Shown here: in pieces, positions 1 through 10,745 of the stretch | How positions within the stretch are numbered: position 1 is the first letter of the stretch | Layout of the letters: every line of letters begins with the position of its first letter | NCBI GenBank assembly: GCA_039621445.1 | Contig: CP154956.1 | Span: forward strand, 41,564,437-41,628,436 | DNA from: Euglena gracilis | Lineage: Eukaryota > Euglenida > Euglenophyceae > Euglenales | Length of the DNA: 64,000 nucleotides | Direction: 5' to 3' | The notes under the pieces: model-generated | The model's database searches: none | What the model was told of the DNA's origin: nothing | The model's input: the letters and a program-made list of their open reading frames with translations, nothing else | Made by a program: the position numbers and the translations under genes

Positions 1-105
1 TCACAAGGTCTTTGTGCTTCGCCCTCGGTGTCCCTTCCTCCCTTGTCAGTTTGCCTCGAGGGAGTACGAGACACCTCGGGCTCCGCATTTTGCCCTTGTG
101 AGGCC
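1..105. repeat. Internal complementary region (ICR) of DIRS-like A
   Basis: The reverse complement of this stretch joins the right-end extension (as at 9,052-9,078) to the left-end extension of the family (as at 9,356-9,420 in element C). That is the DIRS ICR design, thought to template the joining of element ends during circle formation. The same block recurs at 9,644-9,750 and, inverted, at 22,725-22,815. Confidence 0.8.
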
Positions 106-149
106 TGATTGTGCACTGAAATTAGGGGGGCCAGGGCATTTTCTTAGGC

Positions 150-1170
150 ACAAAGGGCACCAAGTCTTTGGTAATGGGCTGTAAAAGCTTCCACCCCCCT
201 CCACTGGCCAATTTCACAAACTTCTTGGGCAGAAAGGCCCACACTTTTTGAGTAAACCAACTCCTGCCCCTCTGGTGGAGTGTGCCCCCCCACACCACCT
301 GTGGGGTCACCCGTCACCCCATGCTTGGCCAAAAATTCTTTTGTGATAGAAGCAATGGTGTCTGCACTTATGGCCCTGAAAGGGGGGTTTTAATGACATC
401 AGAAGGGGCCCCCAGGTCTGACGAATGACCTTGTTGCTGCAACATATGACATCATCAAAGGAAATGGGCTTATTTGGGGGCATGGGGGAATGGGCACCAC
501 CCTCTCCCATTTGTGAAACTTCTGGCTTTTACGCTTAATTTTTATGTAGGGTGCCCTACCCAACACACTGGTGGTTCGTTTGATTTGTGCCAAATCTGAG
601 GATCTGTATAAACAGAAGATTCGTGAGCAAAAAATAAGCTGTGTACGCAATGTACAAATATCAGTGGGCATAGGGGCCTTGGCCAGCCCCAGGAGGATTG
701 GGAGTGGATCCCAAAATGCCCCATATTTTCCAGATTTTGGTTCCAAAGCCTCTTGTAAGGGGTCAACAGGGTGTGGAATCTTAGCCCACCAAACCCAGGA
801 ATCAAAAGCATAGCACTGTATGCATTACGGGCTTGGGCCTTGGAAAATTGGAATAATTGTAACAAAGCGTCAGCCACTTGGTCTGTGGTGGCTTCACGAT
901 TTCCTGGGGAGAAACCCCAGTTTAAAACATTATCAGAGTGCTTTTGCACTTCTGTGGGTAATTTTGGAGCAAATGGGGGGTTTTGCTCCAAAATTACCCA
1001 CAGAAGTGCAAAAGCACTCTAATAATGTTTTAAATTGGGGTTTCTCCCCAGGAAATCGTTAATCGGTTTAACCTGAATTTGTTTCCCCTCCAATATTTTC
1101 CTGAGCAAATCATGCAAAACAGGGGCCACCTGGGGGGTGGCATTTGTTCCCCCCTGCAATTGGTGAACAT
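150..1170 (-). pseudogene. Tyrosine recombinase of DIRS-like A (broken)
   Basis: Catalyses integration of DIRS-type circular DNA by strand exchange without target duplication. Pieces in several frames show the family order: a core-binding region (RNAYSAMLLIPGFGGLRF), a catalytic Arg in LYRSSDLAQ, and the C-terminal block GQWRGVEAFTAHYQRLGA with the nucleophilic Tyr. The HSTRG box of sister copies falls in a broken stretch here. The N-terminal part carries a 77-bp inverted duplication (897-1058) absent from copy C. At least three frame changes make it non-functional as written. Confidence 0.8.
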
Positions 1171-1179
1171 ACCCCTATA

Positions 1180-3030
1180 GGGGGTGATTTTCAGGCAGGG
1201 GGTCCCTGGAATTTTCATTTTTATCAATTGGGGCCACCAGGTGGCTGAATCCCAGTAGGGGGTGACCATCAAAATTTTGGTTGGGGGAAACCTGGGCAGA
1301 AAATTTTGAATTATTGACCAGGGGGGGTTTGCATAAACGTCCCCCATGTTGTCCAGTGGATATTGTAATGCATTTACTGCTGTGGCCTCCTAGTGGCGCC
1401 ATCTGGCCACGAAATTGGGCAGTTTTTTGTTGCCTGGGGAGGCAAATAAATCTGTTTCCAGATGTATGAAATTTTGGAAGTGCTTCTTTAACCATTGAAA
1501 AAGTTGGGGATCTAAAGAGTAATACCCCCTGTCTGTTTCCCATCTGCTTATGGGGTCTGCCAGGCATTCTTTTGAAGGTACACCCAGTTGACTTGGAGGT
1601 TTACTTGTTTTTCCATGCACCATTTGAAAAATGGTCTTAGCTTTTTGTTGAAGGGGTCTTTTCTGCCCCCCCCCCCCCTTTTGTCAGGTAATAGTAAATT
1701 ACCTGGTTGTCTACGGACAAAGAAACGGTTTCCCCAGGTTTGCTCAAATTTTTTTGCTTCAGATTGCTGCACTGAGCTCCTTTACATTTATGAGTCTTTT
1801 CTCCAAAATTCCTGCACGATTTCTCCTGTTTTGATGTCCAGCCCCCCCCCCCCCCCCGGCATGAGTGGTGCTGTCTGAATGCAACTCTCTGGTTGCGTTT
1901 TGGGGGAAGGGCCCCCCCAGGTGTCCAGCAGAATTTTTATTTCCCTTAACCAAATAACCTGGCGGGGTCCTAACTCCTGGCTGGGGCCGAATAACCTGGC
2001 GGGGGGAGGGGCAAAAAAGTTGGTTCCAATATCCTGGCGCCCCCCTTTTTAGGCAAAATTCCTTTACGGCGCTGAAAAAGTGGCCCAAATAACCTGGTGG
2101 GAGGCAGGGCCAAAAGTTGGTTCCAATAACCTGGCACCCCGCCAGGTTATTTGGGGGGGGGGGGGTTAATTGGGCTTTGATTTCCTGGGAAATGGGGTTT
2201 GAGTCCCAGGGGGCTGTGGACTTTGCCACCAACTAATTTGCCAGGGTGTCCGTAAAAACCCTTAAAAAGGGCAGGGCAAGCAGGTTGCACCTTATTTGAC
2301 CCAAAATGGCAGCCAACTGCCTTTTTGACATGCAATCTTTTTTCACAATTTTTCACAGTTCTTTTTTTATGGTTTTGACTTTCTGGGGGGGGCACCTGTA
2401 ATTTTCCTTCCTGGAAGTTTAGTTGAATCCCAGATGGGTTACCACTTGTGCGGGCTGGGTGGATTTTTTCACATTGATTTTGAACCCTGAATTCAGCAAA
2501 TCTTTGACGACTGTGTTCAGGTGATTTTGCAAAATGTTTTTGGTGGGGGCCACCAGTAAAATGTCGTCCAGGTAAATAAACACCTGGTTGCCCCGTTTTC
2601 TCCACAGTTTTTTTTGAATGTTTTCATCACTGACATGAAAATCTGGGGCATTACATTCAGCCCAAAGCAGCCTGTTTGAAATTCCCAGGTCTGCCCCCCA
2701 CCTGATGCCTTAAAAATGGCCTCAGGCCTGGTCTTAATGGAAAATGAAAATAGGCATCCTTCAGGTCTATTTTTGCTACCCAGTGGCCTTTTTCCAAAAC
2801 TGGAAAAATATGTTGGATATGACCCAGTTTGAAAGGTTTTGCTTGAAATTGCTGATTTATTTCTCTGCAGTCGCTGATCATTCTCCATTTTGTTCGTCCC
2901 CCTTCTGGTTTCGAAATTAGAAGCCATGGGATTAAATGCTTGGTCTGAATCAGAAACTCGTTTTATTGACCCAGTTTTTTTGTAATCCAAAAGGATTTTT
3001 TCTGCCTGGTTCAGGTCCAAGTTGGCTCTG
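1180..3030 (-). pseudogene. Reverse transcriptase-RNase H-Dam-like pol of DIRS-like A (broken)
   Basis: The N-terminal RT motif ISDCREINQQFQAKPFKL and KIDLKDAYFHF are readable at about 2,880-2,730. The YLDD region lies near 2,560-2,590 but is out of frame. RNase H pieces include the INVKELSAAI block at about 1,770. The C-terminal methyltransferase-like block is ETDLFASPGNKKLPNF followed by YANPPWSII near 1,300-1,340. Compared with element C the order and length are normal, but C and G homopolymers break the frame repeatedly. Role in the family: copies element RNA into DNA and removes the RNA strand. The role of the NPPW domain in DIRS elements is not settled. Confidence 0.8.
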
Positions 3031-4062
3031 GGTTTTGGGTGGGTGGACAACTTTGGGGGATTTACCCAGGGGGGTTGAATTCCATTTTTTTTATCAATTG
3101 ACATGTTGCCGGGGGGGGGGGGTGAAGTCTCTGGTACAGGGGGGGTGTCTCCCCATTTTTCCTCCATGGAATTTATTTCCTGAATTAGATGATTCTTTGG
3201 GTGCTGGGTGGGGGGTATTGGAGATTTCACAGCCCCTGGAGCCCCTAGGGCTTGAGCCCTTGGAAAAAGAAAATGTTCTTGGGGGGATGTGCACGCATTT
3301 TTCCTATCTTCTCACTCGCACACACTCTCTCTCTGGAAGATCTTGTTGTTGGAACACATAGCATAGGGATTGCTGCCCCTTTTTTGCCTGTCAGCCCTGC
3401 TTGATGTTGATGGGGTTGGTAGCCATACCACAGGGGTCCCCCCCCCCGATTCAACAGGAATAAATGCTGCCGGGGAGTCTTCCCCTTCCCGTTGCTAGCT
3501 AGCCCTTGGGGGACCATCTTCCTCCTGGGTTTGGGTTGGGGGCTGAAGCCCTTTAAGGGCTGTCCATTAAGTTTCTGGGGGGCCTGTGGAGGGCCCCCAC
3601 CTGTGGCTTTGTTGCTGATCTTCTTGTTAACCTTTCTGGCCCCAGTGCTGGTTTCTGGGTCGCCAAGCCCCACCCTCCGACCCCTGGAGGGTGGTGTTAT
3701 TGAGAAAGTTTTGGAGGGTGTGGCCTTTTCTGCCCCTGCCATGTCCTCCGGGGTCTTTTTGGTGGTGGCCACCTTGGCTTTTATCCAGTGACTCTTGATG
3801 GCTCTATTGCCTTCATGGCTGTGCGGTTTTGGCCCGTGGTAAGAGCGCAGGCGTCGGATTTTTGGCGCCCATGGCCCTTGTTCCAATGGCCGCGATGGCT
3901 TGCAGGCTGCTGTCTCTGCCCCTATCGGGGCCTCCTGATCACTGTCTGCAAGGGTGCGTGGCCATCACTCTGGGGCATTTTAGTCGCGGGAGCTATTTCA
4001 TGGCCTCACAAGGGCAAAGTGCGGAGCCCGAGGTGTCTTCTTGGAAGGGCAGCTACGGTGCG
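3030..4062 (-). pseudogene. Gag-like ORF of DIRS-like A (main part)
   Basis: Proline-rich, basic polypeptide upstream of RT, aligning by eye with the gag of element C (TQHPKNHLIQEINSMEEKWGDTPP versus TQHPENHLVGKIHSMEEKWGDTPL). Its 5' end was separated by insertion of element B: the N-terminal residues MCNFQDEQNRRARAAAGKPD lie at 8,825-8,766, and the reading resumes at 4,062 as RTVAALP, matching RTVAAPSP in C. A stray copy of the family's terminal sequence sits at about 4,004-4,037. No zinc knuckle is seen. Presumed nucleocapsid role by position only. Confidence 0.65.
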
Positions 4063-4084
4063 CCATTCGGGCTCCGCACTGCGA

Positions 4085-4183
4085 GATGGTGAGGTCCTGC
4101 TTTCCTTGCCGGCTGTTCTGTTCTGGTGTGTTTGTGCGTGCGCGGGGGGTGCTTCTTACTGCTTTTTGTTGCCGGAGTTGGCT
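4085..4183. repeat. Left inverted terminal repeat of DIRS-like B
   Basis: About 99 bp, nearly identical to the reverse complement of 8,599-8,697. It starts with GATGGTGAGGTC and ends with CCGGAGTTGGC. Confidence 0.85.
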
Positions 4184-4330
4184 GACTCCTAATTCTGCCC
4201 TTCGACCTCAAGGAGAAAGAATTTTCAACTCAACGAGTTCAGCAACGTTCAGCAATTTGAGCAATCAATACTGAGAAGGAAGAGCAATTCAGACGACACG
4301 GAAAAGCGGAGGAATAAAATTCTTGTTTCC

Positions 4331-5560
4331 ATGAGAGATGCACCAGACCTGGCGTCCGGCAGCCCAGTGGAGCAAAACAGAACCCCAGAGAGGGCAGCAG
4401 AAGCTGGAGAAGAGGGAGTTCCAGCAGACGCCGGAACACCCAACATGGAACCAAGCTGTCAAGCAGCAGTACAAGGAGTTTCCAGGAAGAAACTGGAAGT
4501 GGAGAAGAGTGGAGGAGCAGCAGACGCTGGAGACGACGACGGGGCAGGAGCAGAGCACCAGTCCGTGGCCGTCGCAACCCCCACATCTTCCATTTTCCCA
4601 GAAAATTTTCAATTCCAACCATTCAACGACGGCCATGGACCCTGGAAATTGGTGGCCAGAAAGTCGAGGAGACAAAGACAACAACAGCCCACAGCCCAGA
4701 GGGCAAGAAATGGGGAGACAGGTCGGGAAGACTACCCCCCGGTTTCCCATCACCACCCCTCAGGGGGTACATTCCAAAGAAAGAATTACATCAAGGGCAT
4801 GGAGACCCTTTTCAACAAGGCTATGGCAGCCATCATTATCAAGGGCATGGAGCCCAACTGCAAGGCTATGGAAGCCAGAAGCAAAGACTGCAAGATGGTC
4901 CCAGGGGAAAGGTATGTCCAACTTACCCCACAGCTGCCTCAAACATACACCCATCAGGAACTGCCAATCAATGCAGCAAGCAGCCCCCCCATCGGGGACA
5001 GAAGGCCAATGGAGGCCACTGTATTCAAAATCAAGAGGCCAATGGAGGCCATTGTATTCAATGTCAAGGGGCCAATGGAGGCCAGTGGAGGCATCAAGAC
5101 CTCAGGGCCAGTGGAGGCCATTTCAAGCAAAATCAGGTGGCCAATGGGGGCCAAAATATGATTCAAAACCAGAAGGCCAGTGGAGGCCATTGCATTCAAG
5201 ATCACCACATCAGCCCTTGGGGGGGAGGCCCAAGATTGGCAACAGCAGCCCCCCCCAGAAGATAATCAGCCTGGACACCCCAGCTTTATATGTACCTCCC
5301 CATTGCAGACACAGACCTTCCCCCATCCTTCAAAAACAGGGGGAAAGCCTGTCTTTGGAAAGCCCTATGGCAGGGCCAACTGCAGCCCCAGTGAGGGGGC
5401 AACCAGGGGTGACCCCAGTGATGGGGCAGCCAGGGGGAAGGACCCCAGTGATGGGGCCTGTGGAATCCCCAGATACATTGCACCCAGGGGTGCCCCCCTA
5501 CAGAGCCCTGCAAGCCAGCATTCCCCATTGGGTCAAGGCAGGAGCCAGCACAGAGGTATT
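4331..5560 (+). CDS. Gag-like ORF of DIRS-like B
   Basis: Opens with ATG at 4,331 (MRDAPDLASGSPVEQ). The motif NDGHGPWKLVARKSRRQ at about 4,624-4,674 is shared with element C (DGHGPWQTVVRRPRK). A frame change near 4,900 moves it to the frame that runs into RT. That frame holds six imperfect repeats beginning GQWRP or GQWGP (about 5,010-5,210), then a second repeat array (GQPGVTPVMGQPGGRTPVMG) near 5,400-5,460. No CCHC knuckle. Likely a particle or RNA-binding protein by position; sequence does not prove it. The GQW frame is favoured because it leads into RT and is kept in the copies at 13 kb and 63 kb. Confidence 0.65.
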
Positions 5561-7349
5561 AAACCTGATAAGGGAAGGGGTCAGGGCAGATCTTCCCCTC
5601 CCCCCTCAGATGTCCTTAAAAATTCCCTTCAAAACCCACCAAGAAATAATGACTGCCCAGAAAATTCTGAGAGAATACGAATGTGCAGGGGCAACCAGGC
5701 AAATCAACCCAGAGGAGGCAAAACATTTTGTCCCTTATTTTATCATTTCCAAAAAGGAAGGGGAAAAGACAAAGGAAAGACTAATTTCAGATTGTCGACA
5801 GTTAAATCTCCATTTCACCTCCCAGAAGTTCAGATTGGAACACATGGGAAACATTTTCCCATATCTAAGAAAAGGGTGGTTCTGTGGAAAAATAGATCTG
5901 AAGGATGCATATTTCCACTTAAAACTGCACAGCAGTCTAGAAAAACATGTTTGCATGCAAGTGGGGGGGGGGAAACTTGGCAATTTCAAGCTGCATGCTT
6001 TGGTATAAGCAGCCTGCCTCAAAAATTTATGACTCTCATGAGAGTCTGGGAAAGGAAATGGAGAAAAGAAGGAAAGGTAGTTTTTCTACCTGGACGACAT
6101 TTTGCTGTTAGCCCCCAGCCAAAAGACAGCAGCCCTGCATTTGGCAGAAATAAAACAGGACCTTTTGCTGGCAGGTTTCAGATTAAACCTCCCAAAATCC
6201 TGTTTGGTACCCACACAGGAGATAAAGCATTTGGGCCAGTGGGTCAATTTGAAAAAAGGCCAGTTGGAAATTCCACAGGAAAAACTAAAATCTTTAAGAA
6301 AGGAGCTAGGCAAAGTGCTCATAGCAAAAGAGATGAGCTGCAGAAAACTCAGCTCCATTGTAGGGCAAGTAAGAAGCTATTTAGTTTCAATGCCCTTTCT
6401 CAGGATTCTGACAGATCAACTTTGCAAAATGGTGGATTTGCATACAAAGTGGGGTTGGGACCACACCCTTACCATTCCTCAGGGGGTCAAAGATCAAATT
6501 GTGGAGTTAAAAGCGTTTTTGCAGCCAGGTGTGGGCAGAGCCTTTCAATCACAGGCCTCCCAGGAACTGTTCTCAGACAGCAGCACCTGGCAATGGGGGG
6601 GGCTGGACAAAAACTCAGGCCAAAAAGTGCAGGATTTTTGCAGGGAACTGCACATCCTTCACATCAACCAGAAAGAATTGATGTCAGCAGTGGAAACAGT
6701 AAAAAGTCTGGCCAAGCCAAAACAAACAATTGTGCTTCATGTGGACAGCCAGGTGGCTGTAAGTTATTTAACAAAATGGGGAGGCAGAAAACCATACCTA
6801 AATTCCATCCTAAAACCCCTGCTTTATCATTGTCAGGAAAAACAAATCAATTTGCAGGTGGTTTGGGTTCCCACAAAGGAGCAGTTGGCAGACTCCTTGA
6901 CCAGGGAGCAAAAGGACCCAGGGGATTATACCCTCAACCTAAACATCTTTCACCAAATTATGAAATTTTTCAGAAAGGACATTACCCCAGAGGTGGACAT
7001 GTTTTGCACACCCAGCAACAAAAAATTCCCCAAGTTTGTTTGTCGATACCCCCACCAAGGGGCTTTGCTGGTGGATGCCTTGAAGGCAGACTTGAAGGGT
7101 CTCCCCCCAGTTTATGCCAACCCTCCCTGGAGCATCATTCCCCAGTGGGTTCAGAGATTAATGTTAAACCCAGACCTAACATGTCTGTTGATCGTACCCC
7201 AACTGGGCTTCGACATCACGGTGGCGCCAATTAATGTCAATCAGGCAGCCAGGCAGCAACGGTTTGCTGGTTCCCCCCCCAATGGGGTCTGTTCACCAAC
7301 TGCTGGGGGGAGGAGATGCCCCCCCCAAGGTGGAATTTGGCCTGCTTGA
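5560..7349 (+). CDS. Pol of DIRS-like B: reverse transcriptase, RNase H, Dam-like domain
   Basis: RT begins around RLISDCRQLNLHFTSQKFRL (about 5,785) with KIDLKDAYFHLKLH at about 5,900. Catalytic YLDD is at 6,087-6,098. Two frame breaks, at the G-run near 5,965 and the T-run near 6,081, separate these parts. RNase H is continuous: Asp in FSDSSTWQWGG, Glu in INQKELM, Asp in HVDSQVAVSYL, Asp in KEQLADSLTR. The C-terminal block EVDMFCTPSNKKFPKF with YANPPWSII at about 7,115-7,140 matches the adenine-methyltransferase-like domain described in DIRS elements. The ORF end overlaps the recombinase start by 116 nt, as in known DIRS elements. Confidence 0.85.
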
Positions 7350-8280
7350 TTGTGTCAGGCAAATATTACAATCCCAGGAAGTTTCGATGCCCAGTATCGA
7401 CACTTACATAAAAAATCTGGGAAATGTCAAGAGATATGACTCAGCATTCAGGACATTGGTGGGCCAATTGTTGCACAAAGGGGTGCCCCTGCAGGACTGC
7501 ACAGTCCACAAGATGGCCGAGGCCATCCTTGATCTTGCTGTACACAGCCTCAACACTGCACGAAATGCATATGCAGCAGTTTTATTACTCCCAGGGTTTG
7601 GGTCTTTGAGATTTTCCCCTCTTTTGTCCCCATTGAAAAGGAAATGGAATTCCAATGTCTGCAAGTATGCCCATTTTTGGGACCCCACTGATTTCTTAGA
7701 AGACATCATCAGGAAATCCAAACCCCTCTCAGACGTATCTGTGAAAGAGCTCAGAAACAGACTCATCATCTGTTGGAGGCTTTTGGCCCTCCACAGGGGG
7801 GTTGATTTAGCCAGAACACAGCGGAAAATCAGTTTCGTGGGAGAAAAAATTTTCATTTTATTGCAAAGGAAGGGGTGGCAATTCCCAAGGTGGGAGGAGG
7901 TTTTGAATTTGCCACACACACCCCTCATAAGCCCCTGGCACTTATTGAAAGAGTATGTGGAAAGGACAGCCCACATGATTGAGCACAAAAATAATTTGTT
8001 GTGGTCTTTGGATGGCAAAAGACCTTTGACATCAGAAAGAGTGAATTCCCTCACCAGAGAAATTCTGCAAGAGGGGGGGGTGGACACCACCCACTGGAAA
8101 CCCCACAGCACCAGAGGGGCGGGGGTTTTATGGTGGAAAAATTCGGGTTTGCAAGTAGAAGAAGTCCAGCAGCTGGGTCAGTGGAAAAATTTTGGGGCCT
8201 TCCAAGCTCATTATTTGCGACTTGGTGTCGTATCAAAAATTCAAAATATTATGGCCCAAAGGGGGGTGCACAGTACCTCA
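7234..8280 (+). CDS. Tyrosine recombinase of DIRS-like B
   Basis: ATG at 7,234; about 350 residues to the ICR, all in one frame. Catalytic residues visible in order: Arg in ALHRGVDLARTQRKIS, HxxR in KPHSTRGAG, and the nucleophile Tyr in FQAHYLRLGVV. The frame stays open past the core through the ICR (8,281-8,377), adding a Lys/Arg-rich tail (KIGRKRKTSQ, KQTKKRPPSP), and stops at 8,862 beyond the element's own right end. The true C-terminus is therefore uncertain, because the ORF reads out into element A. Role: integrates the circular DNA intermediate. Confidence 0.88.
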
Positions 8281-8377
8281 CTATCTCGCAGTGCGGAGCC
8301 CGAATGGTCTCGGACTCCCACGACAGAGGAAGGGGGAGGAAGGGACCAAGAGGGCGAAGCACAAGAAGATGGTGAGC
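8281..8377. repeat. Internal complementary region of DIRS-like B
   Basis: Its reverse complement equals the right-end extension (8,690-8,758) followed directly by the left-end extension (4,064-4,090). It lies inside the open recombinase frame. Confidence 0.85.
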
Positions 8378-8598
8378 CCAACCCCCCCACCCAAAAAATC
8401 GGCAGAAAAAGAAAAACATCCCAACCCGAAAGGGGGCCCCCGACCAAGCAGCCCCAACCACCCACCCAGAAACAGACCAAAAAGAGACCACCATCCCCAT
8501 CGGGGGGGGGGACCCCCCACCAAGCGACCCTGGGAGAGGGGGGGGGCGGGGCCACGACGGTTCAGCTTCGCCAAGGTGTCGGATGCGGCCTCATCATC

Positions 8599-8697
8599 GC
8601 CAACTCCGGCAACAAAGGCGCAGTAAGAAGAACCCCCCGCGCACGAACAAACACACCAGAACAGAACAGCCGGCAAGGAAAGCATGACCTCACCATC
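8599..8697. repeat. Right inverted terminal repeat of DIRS-like B
   Basis: Reverse complement of 4,085-4,183 with only a few mismatches by eye. Confidence 0.85.
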
Positions 8698-8950
8698 TTC
8701 TTGTGCTTCGCCCTCTTGGTCCCTTCCTCCCCCTTCCTCTGTCGTGGGAGTCCGAGACCCGCGCCGTCAGGCTTTCCAGCTGCTGCCCGTGCCCGTCGGT
8801 TTTGTTCGTCTTGGAAGTTGCACACATTGCAAGGCTCTGCGTCCCTCTCTGGACAATTTTAATTAATTAATTGACCACTTTCCCCTTCTTATTTAAAAAG
8901 TATTTGGCGCCCCCCTTCTTCTGGGTTCAAAGGGCAATTAATTAGTATCG

Positions 8951-9050
8951 GCCAATCCCGGCGACAAAAGGCACTGAGCAGGGCCTCCTAAACCAACGCA
9001 AAGAAAAACCAGTCCGAGCAGCACCGCCGGCTGGCAAGGCATTGTCGCGC
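8951..9050. repeat. 5' inverted terminal repeat of DIRS-like A
   Basis: Matches the right ITR of element C (13,762-13,860) with moderate divergence. The leader between 8,826 and 8,950 is AT-rich and corresponds to 13,606-13,760 of C. Confidence 0.75.
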
Positions 9051-9078
9051 AAGGTCAAAGTGCGGAGCCCGAGGTGTC

Positions 9079-9355
9079 CTCGGCAAGGGTGCCTGACAGT
9101 GCCTTCGAGAAAACAAATATTTTTCAGGCAGCCAGGGTCCACCCCAAAATCGGCTGTCATTTTGGGCACTTTTTCGGCGAGTGAAAATTTTTTTTTCCAA
9201 AGCAAAAGGGGACAGCACTCTCATTTTTTTCCTGCAACCAACCTTGCGGCATGCGCGCCCATGGTTTTGGAGTGGGTCGCCCGAGGATTCGTACTCCTTC
9301 AGATAAAATGACCAGGGAGGAAGGGACAGCGAGCGCGAATCACAAAGACCTTTTT
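9079..9355. other. Spacer between DIRS-like A and C with a relic DIRS end
   Basis: About 200 bp of sequence without a recognisable gene, then at 9,291-9,347 a diverged copy of the DIRS left-end extension. An intact copy of the same extension follows at 9,356-9,420. This suggests two left ends lie in tandem, one old and one belonging to element C. Confidence 0.5.
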
Positions 9356-9420
9356 TCGTAATCCCTCGAGGAAAACCGACAAGGGAGGAAGGGACACCGA
9401 GGGCGAAGCACAAAGACCTT

Positions 9421-9516
9421 GCGAGGCCATGCCTTGCTCGCCGGCGGTGTTGTTTGGATTGTTCTTTGCGCTGGGTTAGGGGTCCCTGCTTAGTGCCGCC
9501 TCGCCGGAGTTGGCTG
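9421..9516. repeat. Inverted terminal repeat of DIRS-like C (left)
   Basis: Reverse complement of 13,762-13,860, including the shared block CGCAAAGAACAATCCAAACA. Confidence 0.85.
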
Positions 9517-9643
9517 ACGATGCTGCTCCGACTGGCTTCTTGCCCCTGGGAGGTGTCCCCCCCCTCTCCCCCCCCCCTGGCACCCACTCTCTGACCGAGG
9601 GCTTTTGAACACAAATTTTCTTTTACGGGTGGGCGGGGGTCGG

Positions 9644-9750
9644 GCTCACAAGGTCTTTGTGCTTCGCCCTCGGTGTCCCTTCCTCCCTTGTCGGTTTTCC
9701 TCGAGGGAGTACGAGACACTTCGGGCTCCGCACTTTGCCCTTGTGAGGCC
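9644..9750. repeat. Internal complementary region of DIRS-like C
   Basis: The reverse complement joins the right-end extension (13,855-13,888) to the left-end extension (9,356-9,420), the classical DIRS arrangement. Confidence 0.85.
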
Positions 9751-9779
9751 AGATTGTGCACTGAAATTAGGGGGCCGGG

Positions 9780-10745
9780 GCATTTTCCAGGGCACCCTGG
9801 GCACCAAGTCGTTGATAGTGGGCTGTAAAAGCCCCCACCCCCCTCCACTGGCCAATTTCACAAACTTCTTGGGCAGAAAGGCCCAATTTTTTTAGTAAAG
9901 CAACCCCTGCCCCTCTGGTGGAGTGGGCTCCCCACACCTGGGGGGGTACCCCGTGTTTGGCCAAAAAGTATTTTGTGATAGAAGCAATTGTGTCAGCACT
10001 TATGGCCCTGAAGGGGGGTTTTAATGACATCAGAAGGGGCCCCCAGGTCTGACGAATAAACGTGTGGCAGCCACGTAGCACATCATTAAATGAAAGGGGC
10101 TTCTTTCGGGACACTGGGGAATGGACACAACCCTCTCCCACTTATGGAATTTCTGTCCTTTACGCTTAATCTTGATGTAGGGCGCCCTACCCAACACACT
10201 GGTGGTTCGTTTGACTTGTGCCAAATCTGAGGATCGGTATAAACAGAGGATTCGTGAGCAAAAAATCAGTTGTGTACGCAATGTACAAATATCAGTGGGC
10301 ATGGGCGCCTTTGCCAGCCCCAGGAGGATTGGGAGGGGGTCCCAAAATGCCCCATACTTCTCCAGGTTTTGGTTCCAAAGCCTCTTGTAAGGGGTCAACA
10401 GGGTGTGGAATCTCAGCCCACCAAACCCAGGAATCAAAAGCATAGCACTGTAGGCATTACGGGCTTGGGCCTTGGAAAATTGGAATAATTGTAACAAAGC
10501 GCCATTTGGTCTGTGGTGGCTTCAGGGGGGGGGCACCCCCATGTGTTCGAAAATTACCCACAGAAGTGCAAAGGCACTCTGATAACGTTTTAAGCTGGGG
10601 TTTCTCCCCAGAAAATCGTTAATGGTCTCAACCTGAATTTGTTTCCCCTCCAAAATTTGCCTGAGCAAATCGTGCAAACCAGGGGCCACCTGGGGGGTGG
10701 CATTTGCTCCCCCCTGCAATTGGTTTACATGCCCCTGTAGGGGGT
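9780..10745 (-). pseudogene. Tyrosine recombinase of DIRS-like C (few frame breaks)
   Basis: The N-terminal part (LHDLLRQILEGKQIQVETIN) overlaps the pol end near 10,725. The middle part runs from 10,497 with RNAYSAMLLIPGFGGLRF and the catalytic Arg in LYRSSDLAQVKRTTS. The C-terminal part shows HxxR in GAHSTRGAG and Tyr in FTAHYQRLGAQ. All four catalytic positions are visible, but in two or three frames; one break is in the G-run near 10,525. Confidence 0.82.

Larger units (their letters stand above)
4064..8758 (+). mobile_element. DIRS-like tyrosine-recombinase retrotransposon B, nearly complete
   Basis: Plus-strand element of about 4.7 kb nested in element A. It has ITRs at 4,085-4,183 and 8,599-8,697, outer extensions at 4,064-4,084 and 8,698-8,758, and an ICR at 8,281-8,377 whose reverse complement fuses the right and left extensions, which fixes both element ends. 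ORF order is gag, RT-RNase H-NPPW, tyrosine recombinase. No target-site duplication is expected or seen. It is the best preserved DIRS copy here, with few frame breaks. Confidence 0.88.
1..9078 (-). mobile_element. DIRS-like tyrosine-recombinase retrotransposon A, interrupted
   Basis: Minus-strand element whose left end lies before the window. From right to left it reads ITR and leader, gag, RT-RNase H with a methyltransferase-like domain, tyrosine recombinase, and the internal complementary region at 1-105. Element B (about 4,064-8,758) is inserted in its gag. Removing B joins the gag N-terminus (ATG at 8,825) to the rest at 4,062, and the joined order matches the uninterrupted gag of element C. 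The right end is about 9,078, judged from the ICR match. The reading frames are broken many times, so this copy looks dead. Class assignment rests on the ICR/ITR layout plus the visible R, HxxR and Y recombinase motifs. Confidence 0.85.

Noticed and set aside
5000-5161. Alternative gag frame with RPMEAIVFKI repeats in element B
   Set aside because: It stops at 5,161 without reaching RT, whereas the GQWRP frame continues into RT and has a counterpart in element C.
1-9078. CRISPR-like or satellite array from the repeated ICR/ITR blocks
   Set aside because: The copies are few, inverted and explained exactly by DIRS end structure.
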